A stretch of DNA of 64,000 bases from assembly GCA_963855995.1 (NCBI GenBank), contig OY979716.1:56594594-56658593 (forward strand). Direction: 5' to 3'. Below the pieces are notes generated by a model, which saw only the letters and a program-made list of their open reading frames with translations, did not search any database and had not been told where the DNA came from. Both the position numbers and the translations under genes were made by a program. Shown piece after piece: positions 59,201 to 64,000 of the stretch (the first letter of the stretch is position 1; every line of letters begins with the position of its first letter). Source of the stretch: Muricea muricata. Taxonomy: Eukaryota > Cnidaria > Anthozoa > Malacalcyonacea > Plexauridae.

Positions 59201-59530
59201 ACTATCCAGTTTGCGTTTGTTTTTTCTCATCTGCGACTTTTCTTTTTTTTCCTTTGCTTCTTCTTTAGCCTTCGCTTGTTGTTGGCGTTTATAAAGTGCC
59301 CACTTTTGTCTTTTTACTTTGACACTGCTACTGTCGTCGTTTGTATCACCTTCAAGGACGGCGTGCTGAGCAGATAAAATAGATTTTGGCTCCTTGGCTT
59401 TCTGTCGCTTTTCACGACGCCTTTGATTAATTCTTTCTTTGTTCTCCTCGTAGTATTTTAGGCGGTCTTCTCTTTCTTTATTCTCTCGGCCTCTCTCAGT
59501 CTTTTCGTCTTACTGCTAATAGTTTTCTCC
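56213..59530 (-). pseudogene. DDE-like transposase of the nested element
   Basis: The N-terminus (from 59,530, MEKTISSKTKRLREAERIKK, shifting near 59,480) is long, basic and helical: YYEENKERINQRRREKRQ, KRQKWALYKRQQQAKAKEEA. Then, in a new frame from about 58,935, come QTALGFLCGDNVKEKRMK, HTERKTRSDAIPAEQRKLAY, a TAG at 58,704-58,706, and KMGQRTFESCKPFYVTMPRS with a Cys-rich block ISCCCRIHVETRMVFQSCME. After two in-frame stops at 58,044 and 58,035 the core follows: GHAVAVHDYSENYSCTMQDQ (first Asp), exon 57,430-57,195 with MHEWTDGCSTQYKSRH (second Asp) and SHAKGPQDGAGANLKHEADM (possible third acidic position). The final exon, 56,970-56,213, has YFKDVKGNRSIHAVVSTDGG and CYCNACLDFQYDSCENS. The D, D and GK-x-x-D/E order parallels the TTAA-transposon protein, so the two may be distant relatives. 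I have seen this family as an unnamed repeated gene in invertebrates. Confidence 0.65.
57625..57715. repeat. Intronic cluster of GGCACGGT/ACCGTGCG motifs
   Basis: TTAGGCACGGTCTACGCACG, then GACCGTGCGTGACCATG and AACCGTGCGTGACC, lie in the intron between the first-Asp and second-Asp exons of the nested transposase gene. The motif is the same as at the element's edges. Confidence 0.8.
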
Positions 59531-59619
59531 ATCCCAAATCGCTTTGAACCTTATTTACGCACAAGTCACGCTATACTACATACGCGTCAGTTTTTACGAC
59601 CTTAAATTGTTTTCCCCCA

Positions 59620-60140
59620 TGTTAAACCGTGCCTAAAATCACGCATGAAAACTCTAGGCACGGTGTCAATATATTAGCTAGCACGGCGTGCGTATACTTT
59701 AGGCACGGTGTGCCTATATAAAATCTTAAGTGAACCTTTCAAAATTACTTATTTAAGAAAGGTCCTACTGCAATTTGCTATACAGGGGATAAAGATTGAA
59801 ACGCGTGTAAAAAATCAATGCATTGCCTGCCGATTAACAAGTTTTGTATTACAGTTCCTGTCATTACACTAGAGCACTGAGGACGTTTTTGGGCTATATA
59901 TACTTCTATAACCTTGCATGCCAAAGCGTGCCCAAAATTACCTAAATCACCCATAAACCATATGCCATAAACCGTGCCTAATTGATCGGGATTTTTACCC
60001 GGCCGTATCTATAATAACAAACTTATTAAAGGTAAAAATTGAGCGTGCCCAAATACTGCCTCAAGGTATTTTACGCACTGTCTGTGGAATGTGAAAACGT
60101 GCCTAAAGGGTGCCAAGAAATTGCCTAGCTGTGCGTAAAG
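59620..60140. repeat. Right clusters of the GGCACG/CCGTGC motif
   Basis: Occurrences include AACCGTGCCTAAAATCACGC, TAGGCACGGTGTCAATA, GCACGGCGTGCGTATAC, TAGGCACGGTGTGCCTATA, GCGTGCCCAAA (twice), AACCGTGCCTAATTG and AACGTGCCTAAAG. Together with the left cluster they bracket the BEN and transposase genes. Between the motifs the sequence is AT-rich and noncoding. Confidence 0.8.
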
Positions 60141-60621
60141 CAACATACGACAAAGCAATGTGCACAAACGTACATCGGAGAGTCAAATGTATTTTACCGT
60201 AAGAATAATGAGTGCTAACTGGTGAAAATGCAACTAAGCTTGGTGCAAGTAGCTTGTCCAGCGATAGAACGTTAAATTAAAGCATCTGACGTACGTATAA
60301 ACATTTTATTATCAAGTTTAAAGTAGGCACTACCTGTAGTGGACAAATGGTATCAAACTGAATACATACAATTTCACTTACTGAATCACAATTAAAATAA
60401 AAAGTTATATTTTCTGTCGAAAGCGGAATATTTTGTCCATGCCCTATCCCAATATTTAGGCAAAAAAATACAAAACCTTGGATTTTAGGAGCATAAATAT
60501 ATTATGCACTCGTGATTTGTGACGCCAAATATGTAATTGTTCACAACATTATTGCCATTTTTTAAATTTTTAACAGTATTATACAATATTTGCAAATGAT
60601 AACATTGAATTAAGGACCAAA
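60141..60621. other. HECT-gene intron remnant
   Basis: Between the nested element's right motif cluster and the HECT-ligase exon at 60,622-60,828. AT-rich, no features seen. Confidence 0.45.
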
Positions 60622-60828
60622 TTATTCTTCACAATTAGTTTTGAGTTGGGCAAAGTTTGATTTGGTTAAAATATTAAGCAACAAATGCAGATTTTGCTGG
60701 TCTAGGGTATTGTAAACCGACACCATGCACACAGCCGTGAACACTTTATTCAGGACATCTCCACTAAGTTCCTGACCCTCGCAAAGATTAGGTGCAACTA
60801 ATTCACTGCCAACACCCATCATTATCTT

Positions 60829-61984
60829 AAACCTGACAAAAACCAGTTAATAATTTATTAGGGTTACACCAAATAGTGATACTATGTCGATCACTACATC
60901 CAATCTACCACTATTAAAAATAATACATGTATTGTCACTTAAAATACCCAACCATTAACCATTGTGACCAGGTGTGTGGCAATTTCATTGCTACTGTTGT
61001 GATTTTATTTTTTTGTATGATTATTTTTTTTTTGTAGTAGCTTGAAATTTGTGGTAATTGCTAACAGTATTTTTTTGAAAATTGTAAATTAAATATAGCA
61101 TTTAATCTTAAAACAGGTAAAAATCAATTAGTATCTAAATTTCCAATCATTGATTTTGTTCTCCACCCTACTGGTGAAAATTGAGCATTTTTGGGAGAGC
61201 ATTTTTGGGAGAGAATTTTTTGTTGAACTTGGAACCACTGAATTGATATGGTGATATGGTTTCAGCATCAGTTTCAGTGGCATGACAAAAGTGCTCACTC
61301 AATAACTATGTAACATCGATGATACAGAAACAGAGAAAACAAACAAACTTTTTTATTTTTATAAGGCATAAAGTATGCTCAGAATGGATCTGACCTCTTT
61401 GGTAAATAATTTATGTGGAATTTTTGAAAGTGTGAAATTGTAAACCAAAAATTCAGAGGCTGAATCTAGACACAAGGAGAAGAGATCATCAAAAATGTGA
61501 AAATCTGGTAACAGGTACTGTGGTAACTTTTGACTTAATTAACATGGTAACTTTATGAGATTGGATTTGGTAATTGCCCCTGACAAAAACCTGTCACACT
61601 GCCATTAACTTAACTAGTAGTGCAACTACACTAATTGTTTACAGTGGAAAAATTCAGTGGCATGAGAATTGCCAGTTTCATAAACAGATTTAACACCATT
61701 AAAAATACCCCATCTATTCCAAAATTTGCAATTTTCTCTACCTGATTAAAAAGTATTTTAAAAATTCTGCAAATATTGTTAGAACTTTGAATTTGCAGAA
61801 AATAGAAAATAAGAAAGTTTATCACCATGGCATAAAGCATGACAGTAGTGTTGTGTCATGAGACATCCACATTCTACACTTTACAAAAATCAGCATTGTT
61901 TATATTCGACTAAACTATTGATGTGTGGGATGTAATAAGGTGGTTAATTATTTTTTTTCATTTAAGTTTTGTAACTAAAATAGG
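60829..61984. other. HECT-gene intron
   Basis: AT-rich intron between the exons ending and starting at about 61,985 and 60,828. Contains T-runs and a tandem GAGCATTTTTGGGA duplication near 61,180-61,210. No gene is recognised. Confidence 0.5.
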
Positions 61985-62661
61985 TTAAAGTGCTAACCTT
62001 GCTGCATTAATATCAGAACTGGTAGTACTGGAGGTAGGGCTGGCCAATTTTGCACAAAATGCGTGTCGCAGACGATTTGTCAATTCTTCTGCACTCCAGC
62101 ATTTGTTGAATTCGAATGAATTTATTACATGGCCCATCCTTTGCAAAGTGGCCTTCTTTCTTCCTCGAACTAGATTATCATGGCGAGCGAAGAAGCACGA
62201 CCTCACAATTAAATGTAATTCTTTCTCCTTTGCAATTTCCCTTGCCCTTTCCTCCAACAGTACTACGGTTGTAAGGTGCAGCTGTGGCTCTTGACTGAGG
62301 ACCCCAGTTAACTCTCTGTTGGAACTGTGGAAGAGAATTTGCCCTCCCTCTAAAAAGGAGCTGTTGCAGTTCCTGTCTAGGTGTTCTGCGAGCTGTTGCA
62401 GTTCCAGTGGAACTGGAAGTCAGGGGCGATTCTGACGGCCGTGGTGATTTCGATGGTCCCAGAGACGAGGCAGGACTTTGATTGTTTCTCAAAGCATTGT
62501 GAAATGAGGGGTGATTTAACACCTCCCTGACTATTACTTCTACATTTTGCTCTTGTTGACGAGCTGGCAGTTATTCATTGGCAGCCATGTTTTCCGTTAA
62601 TTAATTCGCGGGAAATATACCGGAAGCGAACCGGTAGCGGAAATTGGGTTCTATTTGCAAA

Positions 62662-63868
62662 GACAACCGCTGGCTTTCAAAGGTATTTAAAAATTTTTTC
62701 AATACATATATTTTTTCTAATACATATATACATATTTCAGACATATTTGTATTAATATATCCTGATATATATATTTTTAATATACAGTATATACAGTATA
62801 TGTAGGTATTTTACAATACATATATTTTTTAATAATATACATATATATTTGAAATACATATATATAAATGGTTTCCAATACAAATATATATTTTTTCATT
62901 CATATCTATAAGAATAATATATTGTCACATATGGCATTCCATAGTAAAGCACAAATTTGATTCATCCAGTATAACTATTTATGTTATTTCAGAAAATACA
63001 AAGAAGACAATTCGTCAAGTATGACTTTTAATGTTGACTAAAAAAAAATTCAAAAAGACAAAAAGCTATATCTACTTTTATAGTGTTTCCTTCAATGTAT
63101 TTCCCCTCTTTTAATAAACATTTGTTTTGCTAGAAATTTCAACCTTCAAGCAGTCCATAACTGGCATGTACCCATTCTGTTAAAGCCTAGTTAATAGAAA
63201 CAGGGACATGGTTAAACTATGGTTAAAACGATTTAGTCTGTTAGAATACCATTTTCAGTGAATTTGTGAAGTTTGTTCTGTGGATGTCTGTGATTAGCTG
63301 ATTGCAACTGCATATTTACCTAAAAAAATTACAGAAAAAACAATTGACAACACCTTTCTGATGCTGCATGTTCATTTGTACATGCAACTTAAAACGTATG
63401 CATGCTGCAAACAGTTATGCGATAGAGGACATGACAATTATGTGTTCAAAAATGAATTAAGACAAGCTATATCGATTACTGTTTTTCATGTGTGTAAAAT
63501 TTTACACTGACAATACTGTATTTATCATTCAAGACATTCATACAAATAAATGCTTGCTTTGATCTCCACTCCTTCGAATGATTTCAATCACTTTTAAAAT
63601 CGTTTCGAGCTTCGTAACAGTAAAGAAATACTCTGCGTACCTTGAACTTTGATATTCCAACCACAAATGACATGACAAACGGCAAAATCAAAGAAAATAT
63701 TGACTTTTTAGCAGTAAATACACCTCTAGCTAATACAATTTCCTATTATTCTGGCTGTGATGACCTGGCCAGAAACATGGCGGCTGTCGGCGCATGCGTG
63801 TTGCGTCTATTGGCGGCCTCATCGAAAAAAAGCAAAGGAGTGAGCTTTCTGTTCTTTACGATTCTGTG
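62662..63868 (-). repeat. Right terminal inverted repeat of the composite element
   Basis: Full-length and uninterrupted, about 1.2 kb. The inner 250 bp is an AT dinucleotide-rich tract (TATATTTTTT, ATACATATAT). The middle part corresponds to 44,100-44,340 and the outer part to 43,136-43,770 on the left. It supplies the empty-site reference for both insertions in the left repeat. An outward-facing open frame (63,642-63,869) is shared with the left copy. Confidence 0.9.
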
Positions 63869-64000
63869 ACGACAGTTTCATGCAAACCTGCGCTGTCGTT
63901 GGATACAAATGACATAAACTATACTATCGGTGGATACAACACGATAGTTTCATGACAAACTGCGCTGTCGTTGGATACAAACAACATATAAACCATACTA
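63869..64000. repeat. Start of a roughly 71-bp tandem repeat array
   Basis: Two units begin at 63,874 and 63,945 with AGTTTCATG, each containing TGCGCTGTCGTTGGATACAA and a TGGATACAAC or expected equivalent. The second is cut off by the window end. One unit in the same orientation precedes the composite element at 43,062-43,135. Confidence 0.85.

Larger units (their letters stand above)
53300..60140. mobile_element. Nested element with BEN-domain gene and a second DDE-like transposase
   Basis: The segment interrupts the HECT gene and contains two convergent genes (BEN-like at 53.56-54.9 kb plus, transposase-like at 59.5-56.2 kb minus). Short repeats of the GGCACGGT / ACCGTGCC / ACCGTGCGTAA type cluster at both edges (53,310-53,440 and 59,620-60,135) and in one intron (57,625-57,715). 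They do not occur elsewhere in the window as far as I can see. Long terminal inverted repeats and a clean target duplication were not found, so the limits are approximate. Subterminal clusters of one short motif are typical transposase-binding arrays in several DNA-transposon groups. Confidence 0.65.
50635..62594 (-). pseudogene. HECT-type E3 ubiquitin ligase with CUE-like domain, transposon-borne
   Basis: Read from 62,594 (MAANE, then a stop three codons later in this copy). The Ser/Pro-rich N-terminus has SSLGPSKSPRPSESP. A conserved block, shifted by one frame near 62,255, has KATLQRMGHVINSFEFNKCW and SAEELTNRLRHAF. The next exon (60,828-60,622) has KIMMGVGSELVAPNLCEGQE. Acidic exons follow at about 53.3-53.2 kb (NNSSDDNSSDVEDSIK). 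A CUE-like ubiquitin-binding module lies at 52,385-52,270 (INKLKEIFPDLCGEMLHKAM). The HECT N-lobe is at 51,966-51,406 (RLLLQCMRLLKQKRF, VYKEGIDAEGLTREFLTCLT, IFFYIGQLIAYSIIHAG). A linker exon at about 51,310 is frame-shifted. The C-lobe is at 50,925-50,635 (LKKVLQFITGGSLLPA, PDADCFFNKIILP) with a cysteine at the catalytic position. HECT enzymes accept ubiquitin on that cysteine and pass it to substrates. The gene is interrupted between 53.3 and 60.1 kb by another element. Confidence 0.75.
43136..63868. mobile_element. Composite DNA transposon carrying a DDE integrase-like gene and a HECT ubiquitin ligase
   Basis: The terminal inverted repeats are 62,662-63,868 on the right (about 1.2 kb) and 43,136-47,605 on the left. 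The left repeat is the same sequence expanded by two later insertions. Shared blocks from outside inward are ACAGAAAGCTCACTCCTTT, ACATGGCGGC-type coding-like sequence, TGCCAGTTATGGACT, TGGATGAATCAAATTTGTGC, a run of ATATATGTATT sequence, and GAAAGCCAGCGGTTGTC at the inner edge. Just inside the left repeat starts an integrase-fold gene (47,653, plus strand). Just inside the right repeat starts a HECT-ligase gene (about 62,594, minus strand). The genes converge at about 49.5-50.6 kb. Without insertions the element would be roughly 10-11 kb. A clear target duplication could not be defined because the flanks are a tandem repeat. I know of integrase-core and HECT-domain genes as repeated families in aquatic animal genomes. 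Finding both in one TIR unit is what the sequence shows here. Confidence 0.8.

Noticed and set aside
58177-59377. Plus-strand frames opposite the nested transposase
   Set aside because: They are antisense shadows of the minus-strand gene; codon positions and motifs fit only the minus strand.

Overview
The window is eukaryotic, almost certainly metazoan DNA. It is AT-rich, the genes have GT-AG introns, and the families present are typical of animal genomes: LINEs, a Polinton/Maverick remnant, a HECT ubiquitin ligase, BEN, PHD and GRF fingers, and an HMGXB3/KDZ-like transposase-derived gene. The protein families suggest a marine invertebrate, with a cnidarian as my best guess; this is inference. 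I see no complete, ordinary single-copy host gene. Nearly everything is mobile-element DNA, mostly decayed and heavily nested.

Left third (1-27 kb). A zinc-binding N-terminal fragment (1.7-2.5 kb) is followed by a decayed Polinton/Maverick-like element (about 3.9-7.8 kb; capsid-type proteins, adenain-type protease, GRF zinc fingers). A 5'-truncated minus-strand LINE lies at 8.1-10.6 kb. Next come a fragmentary plus-strand gene (12.4-13.7 kb) and a minus-strand gene with SF3-helicase-like motifs and a C-terminal PHD finger (14.5-17.2 kb). A 6.1 kb DNA transposon with about 0.6 kb terminal inverted repeats and TTAA target duplications occupies 17,461-23,594. Its large transposase-like gene is itself split by a 346-bp MITE with a 9-bp duplication. 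Unrecognised minus-strand exons lie beyond it (23.9-25.9 kb), then a Tc1/mariner-type hairpin MITE (26.7-27.0 kb).

Middle (27-43 kb). A plus-strand multi-exon gene (27.5-34.9 kb) resembles the transposase-derived part of HMGXB3. A 1.5 kb Mutator-like element that carries a captured protein-kinase fragment sits inside one of its introns. A minus-strand RecQ-type helicase pseudogene (37.0-42.9 kb) has been broken by a TTAA MITE and by an inverted-repeat element with an 8-bp duplication, and a LINE later landed inside that second element. Both insertion points can be read as in-frame coding junctions once the duplications are accounted for.

Right third (43-64 kb). One composite element spans about 43,136-63,868. 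It has about 1.2 kb terminal inverted repeats, a plus-strand integrase-fold DDE protein just inside the left repeat, and a minus-strand HECT E3 ubiquitin ligase with a CUE-like domain that starts just inside the right repeat. The two genes converge. The left repeat carries two later insertions. The ligase gene is interrupted by a second, apparently unrelated element with a BEN-domain gene, another DDE-like transposase gene and clusters of a short GGCACGGT-type repeat. A roughly 72-bp tandem repeat flanks the composite element on both sides in direct orientation.

The most interesting material is the TIR-bounded integrase plus ubiquitin-ligase element, the TTAA transposon with its unfamiliar SAP/C2H2 transposase, the kinase-capturing Mutator-like element, and the layered insertions, which give a readable relative chronology.
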